Below the pieces are notes generated by a model, which worked only from the letters and a program-made list of their open reading frames with translations, was not told where the DNA came from and searched no databases. The position numbers and the translations under genes were made by a program. A stretch of 64,000 bases of DNA from NCBI GenBank assembly GCA_946807835.1, contig OX327683.1, forward strand, positions 15,257,001-15,321,000. The letters run 5' to 3'. The stretch's first letter is position 1, and every line of letters starts with the position of its first letter. The DNA comes from Ailanthus altissimus (Eukaryota; Streptophyta; Magnoliopsida; Sapindales; Simaroubaceae). Shown one piece after another: positions 49,257 through 60,381 of this stretch.

Positions 49257-49687
49257 GTAATTTTATTTTGATATATGAAAAACTAATATACTTACTGAGT
49301 TTTATACTCATTATAGTTTATGGTGATTTCAGGTAAATAAGGTACTTGTGTGCTTAGCGAATTTGGCAAGGCTTCTGCTGCCCTTTGGGTTCCTTAAGTT
49401 GCTAGGTTGCGGAACGTTTTATTTGTGGACACGTGGTTTAAGATATTTGATTTGTCTCTATTAAATAAATACTTATGTATTATTTTATTAGGTGTGGTTG
49501 TATTTGGTTTATATTTCACCAAGTATAGTAATGGGTAGAACTTTGTGTTGAACTTACTAGCAACTTGTTAAAGATTCCTATATTGAATTTAAGTTTAAAA
49601 ATTTATGCAATATTAATTATGAGTGCACATTATTGAATGATTGTAAGTTATGTCATGTGTTAGCTCTTTTAGGTCTGGAGCATGACA
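46976..49687 (+). mobile_element. Solo long LTR (family B) inserted in the gypsy integrase
   Basis: Starts TGTAGTAACCA and ends GCATGACA. Its 5-base flanks are CCTTA (46971-46975) and CCCCA (49688-49692). Removing the element and one flank restores the codons for G-T-P-T-H in integrase, so CCCCA is the original target and the left copy has two C-to-T changes. The same 2.7-2.8-kb sequence lies in reverse at 61070-63917. No ORF. Visible inside: a TATA box (TATAAAAAT, 47222), a GA-rich tract (47281-47343), a 46-bp duplication (48625-48716) and TA runs. Confidence 0.87.
48625..48716 (+). repeat. 46-bp tandem duplication inside the solo LTR
   Basis: GTGTTTATGAAAGTGAGCAT occurs at 48625 and again at 48671. 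The copy of this LTR at 61070-63917 has only one such unit, so the duplication is specific to this insertion. Confidence 0.7.
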
Positions 49688-50047
49688 CCCCAACTCACCA
49701 GTCCTGAACTTTTTCGAAGCCATCAACGACGAGCTAATGAAGGGGAGATTAGACCTAGTCGAACAGATTAAAGACCAGGCCTAGATCCGAGCAGCAGCCT
49801 ATCAGCAGAGGGTAAGCAAGTACTACAACAAAATGGTCAAGGCTCGAGAGTTCGAGGAGGGGGACTTGGTACTGAGAAGAGTAGTGTTCAACATAAGAAA
49901 TCCCACATATAGAGTTCTCGGCCCGATCTTGGAAGGGCTATACAAAGTCCTCAGGCGTATCGGGGGGCATACGAACTCGAAAGAACGGATGGACGAGTTG
50001 TGAAAAAAGCATAGAATGCAGAGCTATTAAAGAAATATTACCCCTAA
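49688..50047 (+). pseudogene. Degenerate integrase C-terminal part
   Basis: Continues the integrase interrupted at 46975. Recognisable pieces are FFEAINDELMKGRLDLVEQI and KYYNKMVKAREFEEGDLVLR (the usual end of plant gypsy integrases), followed by RNPTYRVLGPILEGLYKVLR. A stop after KDQA and later stops break it. No chromodomain is seen. Confidence 0.75.
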
Positions 50048-50371
50048 AAAAAGAGAGAAATGAGGAAAACTCTTTTTGCACACACAATTATTATCCATGT
50101 ACAAACATAGTTTCTAAATAAAAATGTTTAGGATTTTGCATGTATGTTTGTGAAGAAATGAGCGGCTCGAAACATGGAACGGAATGCTCATAAACGTTGC
50201 CCTAAGGCTATCTAACAGAGGTCCCATAATGATTATTTCAGAAAAATTATTCGGGCCTACCCAAGAAGGTCGACGCTCTTTAAAGGTACGCCTCGAATCG
50301 TTTAAAATACAAGATCATATCTCATCGTAGCATCATCATCGTCGTCATAACATTATCATTAAATCATACTG

Positions 50372-50640
50372 TTATCTCTGACGCTACATCGTTGTATCGC
50401 CCTGATTTCACTGTCACTAGTTTGACACTCATGGAGCACTTCACCATGACTGGTACGACGCTCACGGAATCCTTCACTGTCACAAGTTCGACGCCCACAG
50501 AACACTTCACCATAAATGGTTCGATGCTCACGGAATATTTCACCATGACCGGTTTGACGCCCACGGGGCACCTTCACCATAATTGGTTTGACGTTCACAT
50601 AGAATATCATCATTACTGGTTTGACACGAAGGCAATTGAG
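50372..50640 (+). repeat. 33-bp minisatellite in the gypsy 3' region
   Basis: About seven head-to-tail copies of a 33-bp unit of the form TTTGACGCTCACGGA plus A(C/T)TTCACCAT(A/G)AC(T/C)GG. One copy is 34 bp. Clear units start at 50423, 50456, 50489, 50522, 50555 and 50589. The ORFs on both strands here follow from the multiple-of-three unit and are not genes. Confidence 0.8.
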
Positions 50641-51604
50641 ATGGCTCGGTGGGGCGAGGGCTGTGGCATTTTTACAGTATCACCATGGGTTACACCATGG
50701 CGCCCATTGAAGGGGGTTTGACTGTGATTTTGTATGGTATCACTGTGGCCTTTCACAGCACCCATGGCACGTTATTCAGCGTTATTACGCTGAGATGGTC
50801 TCTCAAAGATACCGCAAAGCTATTCGGTTAACATTATTATTTTGAGCCGACCATCGATTTTCAACAATCTCAACTACTACAAGTTGTTCGGTCAATATTA
50901 TTACCCCGAGCTGACCATTGTTTTTCAATAATTTTCAAGTGGCCGTGTGCTGCCTGTTCAACGTCATCATGCCAGACCAGTTATATTATACCATGCCCGC
51001 TTTGTTGTTAACCGCTTCTCAATCACACCTCTGCCAGGATAATTTTTATCATAACAATGACCCGATTATTATCTTGATTTCTACTGACTACTGTTATATT
51101 TCCATGCTGAGCCGACTGTTATCTGATAACTCCCAAAGACTTGGACTTATATTTTTATCACTGCGTCGATTTGGTTATTATGTGGCATTCGTTGTCAACA
51201 ATTGTTTAGCTACATTTGTTCGCTAAACTGATTATCGCCACAAAGCACGTCAGACAGATCTTTACTTCAAATTATCCAGGGGAGATTAAGTTGCATGATT
51301 ATTATTAGCGTTCGGGCGACCAAGCTTAAAACTTTGTAGCCATAGAAGAGCCATTCAGCTCGAAACTTAAATTATTTAAGTAGTTTGGCTATATTATCAT
51401 GTTTTTATTGCGAGAAAACAAAATTGCTATGAATAGATTATAGAGAATAGATCTACATAAGTATTGAGAGAATAGAAACACGCTTGCATCTTTTTATTAA
51501 GAATATTACAAGTTCTATTACAAGAAGACCCAAACACTGAAAATTTTGAGTTTATAAAGAGAAGAGAAAGAGGAGGAGGAAAAGGTGGAGGAGGAGGCGA
51601 TTAC

Positions 51605-54088
51605 TCATGTTGCTGGGGCTGTGTTGGGCGTTTCCAGATCCACAACTAGAATGGCTCCGGGATTGGTGTTGAATAGAGGATTGGTTATAGTAAGAGGATT
51701 GGTTGAAGCTTCAACTAACCTTAGAAACTCAGCAGCACCAGCACCAGCACCAGTACCGTTAGTCTGGTTTTGGTTAGCAGGAGGGACAACCTCACTGGTA
51801 TCTATAATTGCAACACCATCAACAGCGATGGGCACATTGACCAGGGCAACATCATTAGTATTAGCACTAGTACCAGAAGGTACCAGTGTTTTTTCATCAT
51901 CCCGAGCCCTAGAGGTCTCCCTTTCATAGAAATAGCCATCAGTAGTTAAGGCCCACAACCACATCAATCTCTGAGTAGTACTCTTAAACAAGGGTGATTG
52001 ACCTCTGGAACCGCTATATTGCCCCTTAACAGAAGCCTTCTTCGTGACCAGTAGACCACTGGTTCCTCTATTGCTCGAGCTAAGTTGCCAAAGAACTCTT
52101 GCTTTGTTCAATAAACTCTTTCTCCCGCCGAGTAGTTGCAAGCTGTGTTTCGAGTTCTTCATTTTGGTGCATCAGCTCAGTGACTCAGCCCCCTGCCACA
52201 ACAAGGGAGTTCGTCATCTTTTGCTCAACCAGCTGTTTCTGGTGTTCAAGCTTAGATAATTCACTCTCTGCCTCAGCACGGACGATCATTATTTCCTCCA
52301 GCTCGGCGCTCTCCTAGTCCGCCATTCTCTTTTCCTACTCGGCAATCCTTTTTGCCCATTAGGTCTCAGCCCTAGACTGAACAAGATCATCTTAGCCCTC
52401 TGAGCTTGGGTGGCCAAACTAATGATTCGGGCCCGAAACTGAGAAAGAAGAAATACGGAGATACGAAGGAGTCAGAGCAAGCAAATGTGGGCAAAAATAA
52501 AATTAAGGGCGAAAACTACTTACGTCAAGGGCAGACCTCATTGTAACATTAAAGTTTGTGATAGGGTCCAGAAAAGACACCTGACCCACCCAGGTGAGGG
52601 TCACGTACCTCTCCAGCTCCTGTATCACAGAAAATAGGAAGCCTAGATCCTTCATAGCTCCCGAAACTAGGACGGAGGTAGACACACAAAAAGGAGGACC
52701 TTCACTAGATGATGGCCCCTCCCACCTTAAGGAGCTCGACGACGCCACGGTTCGCCCAGCCAGGGTAGCCTGTGCTGTGGGATGAACCGGTGAACCCTGT
52801 CCCCTGCTTTGAGTTTGAAGGGTAAGGGTATCTTGTGATTGAGTTTCGGTGAAGACTTGGCCCCCTATGGAAGGGCTCCATTTCTCGGCTTCCCCCTGAG
52901 CCAAATAGCATCCCATAAAGCTGTCGAGGTTTAGAGAACCCTGGCCACCTAAGGAGAAACCTTCGGTCCGACTCCTCTTTCTCCTTTCTCCACCGCCTTG
53001 TTTAAACATCCAAATATTTTGCATAAGTGTAAGCTAGAGAAAAAGATAAAGAGATTGGTTTGGAATGAAGGAACAAGAACTCACTTTGAATTCGGGATAT
53101 GGACAGAACGAAGGTAACCAAGCCTAATCCAATAAGGCTGGATGGTGACAGCAACTCCTGAATAAGAAAAATGTGTTAAAGTGCAGTAGTTACCCGATTG
53201 AGGGTCTGCTCAGATATCTCCATATTAATAGCCTAAGTCACTGTAAAAAAAAAAGAGAAGGGGATTAAGCCGAGCAGTACAGGATAACAAAATATACACA
53301 TACAAAAAGATTAATACTTGCATCTGCGAAAAAAAAGGCAGAGATGACCCATTCTCCCCTGTCCTTCTTGAGGACCCTCTGACCCCACTCTCCTCCAGTG
53401 AAGAACCATTCCCCCTTCTAATCTTTCACGGAGGTAGGTCGACTAGGGAGTGGGTTCTGAAGACTATGAAAAGAAAGGTAGTAGAAGCTCCATTGGCTTC
53501 TAGCATTGCTATTGAAATGTACAAGTAGCATAGTTCCTTAAAATATTAGGAGAAATGGGGGGGGGGGCAATCCAACCCTTAGTCATAAGATGTACAGATC
53601 TGCTAATACCCTCCAGGAATTGGGTCTTAGCTGAGACGGAGCTATTCCAAGAAAGGCTAGCCTTTTAGCGAAATATCATTGCATGGGAAGCCTGAGGCCC
53701 AACCTCAAAAACTCTATATGAATGGCCACTTCACCATTAATAGGACTGTTTAGGTAATACTCATCGGTAGGCAGCCTAAGGGTGATCGTCTCGAGAATAT
53801 TATACGAATGCTTGATAAGTTCTAGGTCGCCCTCGTTCAGGTAAGAGGTATGATATTTGGTATCTGTCTCAAACTCTACCACCTCCACGTTATCTCCCCT
53901 TTCAAGGTCCTTAGGGTCATGACCCTCCCCCTTTCTAGCACTAGAGATTGGTTCGACTTCACCTAAAACTACTCCCAACGAGTAAGGTGTGTCACTTGCT
54001 GAGGTGGATGCCCCTTCACTAGTCCTGGCCCCTTTCCTCTCCTGACCAATGGGAGCTCTAGGGTTAGTTCCTCCTCCTCCTCAGCCAT
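51605..54088 (-). pseudogene. Antisense ORF of the gypsy element ('putative gypsy-type transposon' domain), broken
   Basis: On the minus strand, opposite to gag-pol, broken frames line up as one protein. They are MAEEEEELTLELPLVRRGKG (start 54088), then LLGVVLGEVEPISS and a 100-residue ORF ending SPINGEVAIHIEFLRLGLRL (53978-53676), then YFAKRLAFLGIAPSQLRPNS WRVLADLYIL, then GEWFFTGGEWGQRVLKKDRG. Next is a 173-residue ORF (53024-52503) with FKQGGGERRKRSRTEG, and a 185-residue tail (52162-51605). The GIAPSQLRPNSWR part is characteristic of the plant domain annotated as 'putative gypsy-type transposon' (often PF04195). Its function is unknown. Known Tat-lineage elements can carry such antisense genes. 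Several stops and frame changes make this copy non-functional. Confidence 0.7.
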
Positions 54089-55195
54089 ATTCACGGTTGA
54101 AAAGGCTAAATTATATCTAGAGGCTATTAATACACAAGGACGTTTCCTTACAGAGCTATTAACAATAGGGTAAGGGCAGCAACAAACTAACCACACCCAG
54201 AAAACAATAAAAGCAGGTAATCAATATCAAAACCAGAGAGTACAGAAATGACCAAAACAAAGAAACAGTAACAAAAGCCCAGAAAACGGTATAAAGAAAC
54301 TATCTAGCCACCTAAAAACCAGAGGCAACGACAAACATATGCAAAACGAACATGAAGATTCTAAAAGAGAAATAGAGGCACAAGCTTACTCGGAAGAAGC
54401 GCAGAAAGCTAAAAGAATCGACAGAGACCGAGAATCGTCAAGTAGGGAAGATGCCTTTGAAACAGAAAAATGGACTAACGGCAACACGACAGAGTAATAG
54501 CAAGGAGGAAAAATGCAGAATAAAAAGGAAAAAATGAAGGAGAATGTGGCTACTTATAGGCGACGGTAAAGTGATCTAGACCATTCAAATCAAAATGAAC
54601 GAACAAGATTAGCGAAAAAATTAAAGAGACCCGTGAGGATAAAGAGGTGTGACTTTTCGGGTTCCCAGATACAATAAATATGCATCCCTTCAGAGAACAG
54701 TGACCTAGCCAATCAGATTTGATAGATCAAACGGTCCAGGACGTTTCAGTTAGCTAAGGGAGACTCGGGAAATAGAAGAGACTCGACCCCTGGGTCTTAG
54801 CTACTATCAACTACATGATCAAAAGCGGATTAACGGCTAGTGATGAGTTCTTTGCTTGAGAAACTTTTCACACGGATTAAGGATGACGCTTAAGAAGATT
54901 CACCATTATTACTTGAGAAAAGTTTAGGGGAAGCTGCCTTTACGTGGCCAAAACCTACCGAGCAATTATGACATCGTTATACCAAGCCGACTAGCCTTGA
55001 CATTCCCAAAAGATAGTGAATCATGTGACAACATAACACTATATAAAAACTAGTTCAGACTAGCTCGGACAGAGGAAAAACTGACAAAAAGAAAGTGAGG
55101 AAAGAAAAAAGAGACCCGAAGGATGACCCGAGCTGGCCAAGACAGGATAAAGTTTACAGCTTTGAATGAATCAAAACTAAAAACTGGAAAACCTC
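54089..55195. other. Gypsy 3' untranslated region
   Basis: No ORF similar to known proteins. It probably contains the promoter of the antisense ORF. Purine-rich stretches at about 55080-55120 could be remnants of a polypurine tract, but the bases right before the 3' LTR are not clearly one. Confidence 0.4.
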
Positions 55196-56245
55196 TATTC
55201 CCTCCCCAAAAAATCCCCCTTTGTGCCTAAGGCATCCAAGTCCAAAGAAGGTCGGCCCCCAAAAGCCTAGTAAGATGTTTTTACGTGGGGATAACCCTCG
55301 TCGGGGCCTACTATTGCTTAAAGAACAGCCTAGTCCGAAGGTAGGCCCAAAGTAATGGCTAACAGGCCCAACCCCAGTAGAGCTAAACAACGAAGAACTA
55401 ACTCGAACTTAAAAGATCTGATCGGTAATCTAAAGCACCTGTTCGGCAAAGTAGAATAAGATACAGCCAAGGCCACCATCTACGTATTAATCAGATCGGT
55501 TCACTTTAGCACCTACGTAATCAACAAAGAAATCGGGTCGACTGTCTGCCAGACATTCCGACCAGGTACAGCCAGTAAAATCAATATAATGCCAACTTTT
55601 AAGAAAATCTCGGATCACGACCGAGCCAAACGGGAAGATGCCACCAGAAAATTGACCTAAGCAAATCGAACTTAGCCTCACATTAACCAAATTCACTAGC
55701 AAAGATAGACCTAAGAAATATGCCGAGAATATGCTTAACACATCAGAAAGGTACCTGGCGTGTAATAGAAGCGAAATCAGAAATTTACAGTAGGATATTT
55801 AGCGTGTGTCAAGCACACAGCAGAAGAATATTTAGTGTATGTAACAGAGGCAGAACACCCAAAAAGATCCTCCAAAAATCAGTGCTATGAGAAGGAGAAA
55901 AAGACATTGAAAAGTGGATGATGCCCAATAACAGAAGAATCAACACATAAAGAAAAGGTTTTTCCTTTTATTCAATCAAGACATGTTTTTTACTCTATTT
56001 CTTACCAGCCTCCCATCAAAAAGATCATTTTTTACTCTAGTATCGGAGTGTCTTTGTCGAAACCCACCCCAGCGAGACCGTCACCGTAATTATGTTACAT
56101 TTTGCAGGTTTTTTCGGAGCTAATAGCAAAGAGGAAATCTAAGCTCGTGCAAGCAAGCTCAATCAGAACGAGACTTGAATTTTATTTTCTGCTCACAAAT
56201 AAATTTAAGGTTCGTTAGCCCGAGAAATCATTTTTCCAATCAACA
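55196..56245 (+). repeat. 3' LTR of the gypsy element
   Basis: Aligns with 40287-41374 in the same orientation. It begins TATTCCCTCC, where the canonical TG appears mutated to TA, and ends CCAATCAACA. It has only about two copies of the 33-bp submotif (GTGTGTCAAGCACAC core) that occurs about three times in the 5' LTR. Confidence 0.82.
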
Positions 56246-56275
56246 ACAACAATAATAATAAGGGTGAGATGATTT

Positions 56276-57063
56276 GAACCGATCAAAATAGTTAACAAAT
56301 TCACTTTCTTAATAAACTTAACATTAAAATTTAAATTTTAAAAATTTATGTTATAAATTTACTTTTCTAATATAATCTTTCAAACTTAAATTATTATAAT
56401 AAAATTAGTTATTATTAAATACCCATATAAATTCTTAATACTAAATAAATTCTCAATCTTTTCTTCATGAAAATTTCTTTTATTGAGTTATTAGATTGAC
56501 CAATCGATAAATTTTAATAATCACAAATAAAAATAATTTGTGTGTGTTTAAGTTAAAGTATTTTTTCTAAAAATAAAAGAAATTAAGAGTGTTTATTTTA
56601 TTAAATTTTTAAACACCTGTTATATTTTGATTGATTAAATTAAATTGTTTACTATAAGATTTAATTTGATTGACTTTTATTTGGAGAGTAAGCTCAAATT
56701 TGGTTCTAGTAAAATTTAAAATTCTGAATTTTAGTTCATAAACCGACCTTAAAAACAAATACAATCTTGTTAATTTAAATTATTATAAAATTATTAGTTT
56801 TTAACAAATACTCATATATTTATTTTTAATGTCAAGTAAATTTTGTACTTATACAATTAACTCTTACATGGGTATTTAGTAAAAATTAATTTTATCATAA
56901 GAATTTAATTTAATAAGATTATATTAAAAATTAAGGCAGGTCTATAACATAAAATTTTTATATTTTATATTTCAATGGCAAATTTATTCATAAAATTCAA
57001 AGTTTTAAACTTTAATAGTGGGTTTATTGAGAAAGTGAATTTGTTGAATATTTTGACAGATTC
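56276..57063. mobile_element. Long-TIR non-autonomous element next to the gypsy 3' LTR
   Basis: GAACCGATCAAAATAGTTAA (56276 on) pairs with the reverse complement of the right end, GAATCTGTCAAAATATTCAA (57063 backward). Both continue CAAATTCACTTTCT. The inverted similarity continues inward for about 200-290 bases (shared AAATACCCAT, TATAATCTT, AAAATTA blocks). No ORF. A target duplication could not be fixed. Probable Mutator-like or foldback MITE. Confidence 0.55.
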
Positions 57064-57251
57064 TATTATTAATCTTTTATATGGGTTTCAAATAATTAAG
57101 AATCTTATTAGATTTTATGGAACGATTATCTACTGAAGCCCAACTTTGGCTCCTTATTGCCTTATTTCAGAATTAATTACAATGTATTCTTCTAGTACTT
57201 TTTTTATTTGACTTGTTATTGCGTTTTAAAATTTTTTTTTTAAAAAAAAAA

Positions 57252-57443
57252 TTAGAGACGAGAAATTTGAACAAAGACTCTAGATATTCATCCAAAAATG
57301 TGATTACTATTAAGCTATGTTTTATGTTCTTGACTTATCTCTAAAAAAAAAGTAGAGACGAGAAATTTGAACAAAGAATCTAGATATTCATCCAAATATG
57401 TGATTACTATTAAGCTATGTTTTATGTTCTTGACTTATCTCTA
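57252..57443. repeat. Tandem duplication, 100-bp unit
   Basis: TAGAGACGAGAAATTTGAAC at 57253 recurs exactly 100 bases later at 57353, and the similarity runs through GACTTATCTCTAA at the end of both copies. There are only two or three differences, so the duplication is recent. Confidence 0.85.
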
Positions 57444-57950
57444 ATTAAAATTGAACGTTACTCTCGTCCATCAGCATGCATATGCTATGCTGCTAAAAAG
57501 AAATAATAAGAAATTAAATGTGTCATGTGAGCTAGAACATATATATATATATATATAGATTAAATCTTGTCAAATTTGGCAGCTTAATTATACTATTTCA
57601 TTTATTTTTATTGTTTAATATAACTAATATCCATTTGAGCTCTAAGCTAGCAGCTAGCATCAGTAAATCTCTTTTCTTCATATCCAGATTGAGAATAAAC
57701 TTAGTTTCATTCTCTTAAAATATCTATAGTCAAATTTAAAAATCACGTTTGTTTTCCTCGTGCATGCTCATGCCTGTTAAAATCAATCCTCTTAAATTTA
57801 TATAATAATTTAAGTAAGTTAATGATGACTAGGGCCGTTGCTCCTGATTATTTCTCCATATCTATATTTGGGATTAATTAATTTGTCTATTCAAATAATT
57901 GACATCATGCATCTTTGTTGGGGGTATTTATTTATTATTATTGCCAGATA
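57444..57950. other. AT-rich spacer
   Basis: No gene seen. A TA run lies at about 57539-57558. Confidence 0.5.
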
Positions 57951-57965
57951 ATTTGACACTGAAGT

Positions 57966-58924
57966 TTTTTATTTTAAAAAAAGTGGTTGAATTTATTGAA
58001 AGTAAAATTATAATGTTATAATTTGTAGGGTTTTTGATAAAAAAATTAGGAAAATTACAGGAACAAATGATAATAAATCATTGACGTATGACCTAATTTT
58101 ATTTATCCTTAATAGTGAGGAGGAGATTAATCCTTAAGAGACAAGAGAATCCTTCTTAAGAAGGGGGAATACAACTCTAATAATAGGGAGCAAAAAAGAG
58201 CAACCCTCACGTAGGAGGGAGAGATACATCCACTGTCTAATCTAATAGGTAAATACATTATAAGACAGTATACAAAACAGCGTTAAACCCAAAATCAACA
58301 CCCAACATTCTTAAAACGATGGCCGAAATTTTGGCACCACGAGTAAGTATAGCTCTTGGCAGCAGTGGCTGCGGTCCCTCGAGGGAGGGGGCGCGGTTGG
58401 AACTCGAGATCCGCGGTTGAGGGCGGTGGGCAGCAACACACAAACGAGATGGTTGCCAAAACGGCCGATAGATTCTGGTAGGGAAACTGCGAAAAACGGC
58501 CAACGAATTCTGGTGGAAAGTAGCAAAAAACGGCCAGCCAAGTTAGAGAGTGCAGCGGCGTCCAACAAGGAGGGTCACAAGAGGCTGTTCGACCATCAAA
58601 AACCGAAAGGTCTCCACTGCCAACGAGGTTATAGGGACGACCGTCTACGGGCTGGCGAGGACAAGCACGGGCCATCAATGAGTTGCTAGCTCCGCTGTGC
58701 TCGATGGAGCAGCTCCTTTTTGGTGTTTGAAGTAGCTGGAACTGCAAACGAGACCGACGAGGTCGCCGAAAATATAAACATAAAAAATAAAAATAAAATA
58801 AAATAAAATCAGCAAAAAGAGGAGGCAGATCAAAAGGGGTGGGGGTGGGCACACGCAAGGGCAATGAGGGAGCTTTTCTTTTTCTCTCTCTTTTCCTTAG
58901 GGTTTTTTAAAAGAGACGAGAATC
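57966..58924 (-). mobile_element. Probable retroposed sequence with GC-rich core
   Basis: The direct repeats ATTTGACACTGAAG (57952-57965) and ATTTGACATTGAAG (58925-58938) border it with one difference. On the minus strand it begins with an AAAACCCTAAGG-like leader and CT/GA-rich sequence, has a GC-rich part (58320-58860), and ends in an A-rich tail, T-rich on the plus strand at 57966. Flanking 14-bp duplication plus an A-rich end fits LINE-mediated retroposition. The 189-residue and shorter ORFs in the core resemble no known protein. The parent (LINE 5' part or a gene transcript) is not identified. Confidence 0.4.
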
Positions 58925-58938
58925 ATTTGACATTGAAG

Positions 58939-60366
58939 TTTGATATTAGAGAAATTGGAGTGTTTGTATTTTTATTTTGAATAATAAATACAAGAGATAA
59001 CTGTTAGAGAAATATTCTAAATAAGGAAATAGCCTAAATTAACAAGATTAAATAAGATAATAAACTCTAAGAAACAAACTAAAAATTACATGCGTGAGAA
59101 CACAATTATTATTAAAGAGAGATAATTTTGTCAAAAAGTGATAAGCGTGTTAAAAAAATCAACCACTACAAGTATGAATATGTTGATAAAAAAAATTAAA
59201 AATAACCGTTGCGAGTGCAAGTATGTTGATATAAAAATCACAACTAAAGAGTGAAAAAAAAATAAAAACTTTGTTATTATTGTCAAGAGGCCATAGGTAA
59301 ATAGTGAAGAGATAAAGTTGGTATTGTCAATCATAAGTAAACAATAAAGAGACTAAAAGTTACCGAAGATCAAAATTTCTGATGAGTTGTAATATTAAAT
59401 TTTTATCAAGTGGCTTTGTCCAATAACAAAGTCGACTATCTAAAAAAAAAAAAGAATTTGATGACGTAGGAAGAAATCACAATTGAACTTGGTGCGATAT
59501 GAAAAATACTAAAAAAAAGTCTTCATAATTAAATCTGATCCATAAATTTGAAATTGTAAATTTGTTTCTAATTTATTTGAATTTAAGATTGGCCCTAAAA
59601 TTATTAAAAATTTTAAAAATGTCCTAATCTGTTGGTAAATTACAAAAGAACTCAGAGAAATTAAAAATTTTAAAATAACCTCGTAACATTTTATAAATTA
59701 TAAAATTATTCTAAAAGATTTATAAATTACAAAATGACTCTAAAAAGTTAAATAAATTCAATCAAACTTCAAAATTTTGAATATTTTGTACTACTCAATT
59801 TAACAGTACGTTTACAAAAATTTTATTGAAAAATTGATGGTTACTCTCTCGCAGTGTTACAAATTTATTTATGTTTTTAATTTTTAATAGGTATGAATAT
59901 TCTATTCTTCATTACCATTTGTCATTTGAAAATGACCATTTACCCCTTTTAAAATAGAAACATTAGTACGTGTTAATATTTTTTTATTAACAACATTAGG
60001 CATATAAACTCTTTATGCAAATTATTCCATACAAAAACTGATATGATGTACAAGTGCCACATGATTTATTTTAATTTATTTCATTAATTTTTATATTTTA
60101 TTCAATCAATATTTGTATGCCACATCAATTTGCATAAAAAATTTATATAAAGAATTTGTATGTGTAGTTGACTCAATTTTATTATTGTAAGTCAAATAAT
60201 AATAATAACTTTTGAAAATTTTAAGAGTATTTTAAAATAAATAAAATAAAATAAAAAATAAAAAATAAAGGAACTTAGAAAGAGAATTAAAGAAAAAACA
60301 CAAAATCGACGTAAGTTTGGGCTAGGCGCTCAACTCTAGAAAATAGACGCTGTGACGCTAGAAACA
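58939..60366. other. AT-rich spacer
   Basis: No gene or clear repeat recognised. The small ORF at 59131-59334 is low-complexity. Confidence 0.5.
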
Positions 60367-60381
60367 AAATGCTTAGCATTT

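Larger units (their letters stand above)
40287..56245 (+). mobile_element. Old, nested Ty3/gypsy LTR retrotransposon (Tat-like organisation)
   Basis: The ends are two direct LTR copies (40287-41374, 55196-56245), about 15% different by eye. Between them, on +, are remnants of gag, protease, reverse transcriptase, RNase H and integrase in the gypsy order, then 5 kb of extra sequence with a 33-bp tandem repeat and an antisense ORF. The order PR-RT-RH-IN identifies gypsy; the long 3' region with an antisense ORF resembles the Tat lineage (inference). Every ORF is broken by stops or frameshifts, so the element is dead. It is interrupted at 45199 by a truncated LTR and at 46976 by a 2.7-kb solo LTR, so the original element was about 12 kb. 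No convincing 5-bp duplication is seen at its ends, where poly-A and CAA/TAA runs blur the borders. Confidence 0.85.

Noticed and set aside
50372..50640. CRISPR-like or coding repeat protein
   Set aside because: 33-bp units have no unique spacers; the ORFs follow from a unit length divisible by three within a dead retrotransposon.
51585..51929. Plus-strand 114-residue ORF
   Set aside because: It is the opposite strand of the degenerate antisense ORF, with no domain of its own.
40287..56245. Segmental duplication explaining the similar sequences at 40.3-41.4 and 55.2-56.2 kb
   Set aside because: The copies bracket gag, protease, RT and integrase remnants and adjoin a primer-binding region, so they are LTRs.
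40287..56245. Integrated pararetrovirus (caulimovirus-like) sequence
   Set aside because: Integrase remnants and LTRs are present, which pararetroviruses lack; no movement protein was seen.
58258..58864. A 189-residue minus-strand ORF as a protein gene
   Set aside because: GC-rich composition keeps three overlapping frames open, no known domain is seen, and the block looks like a retroposed sequence.
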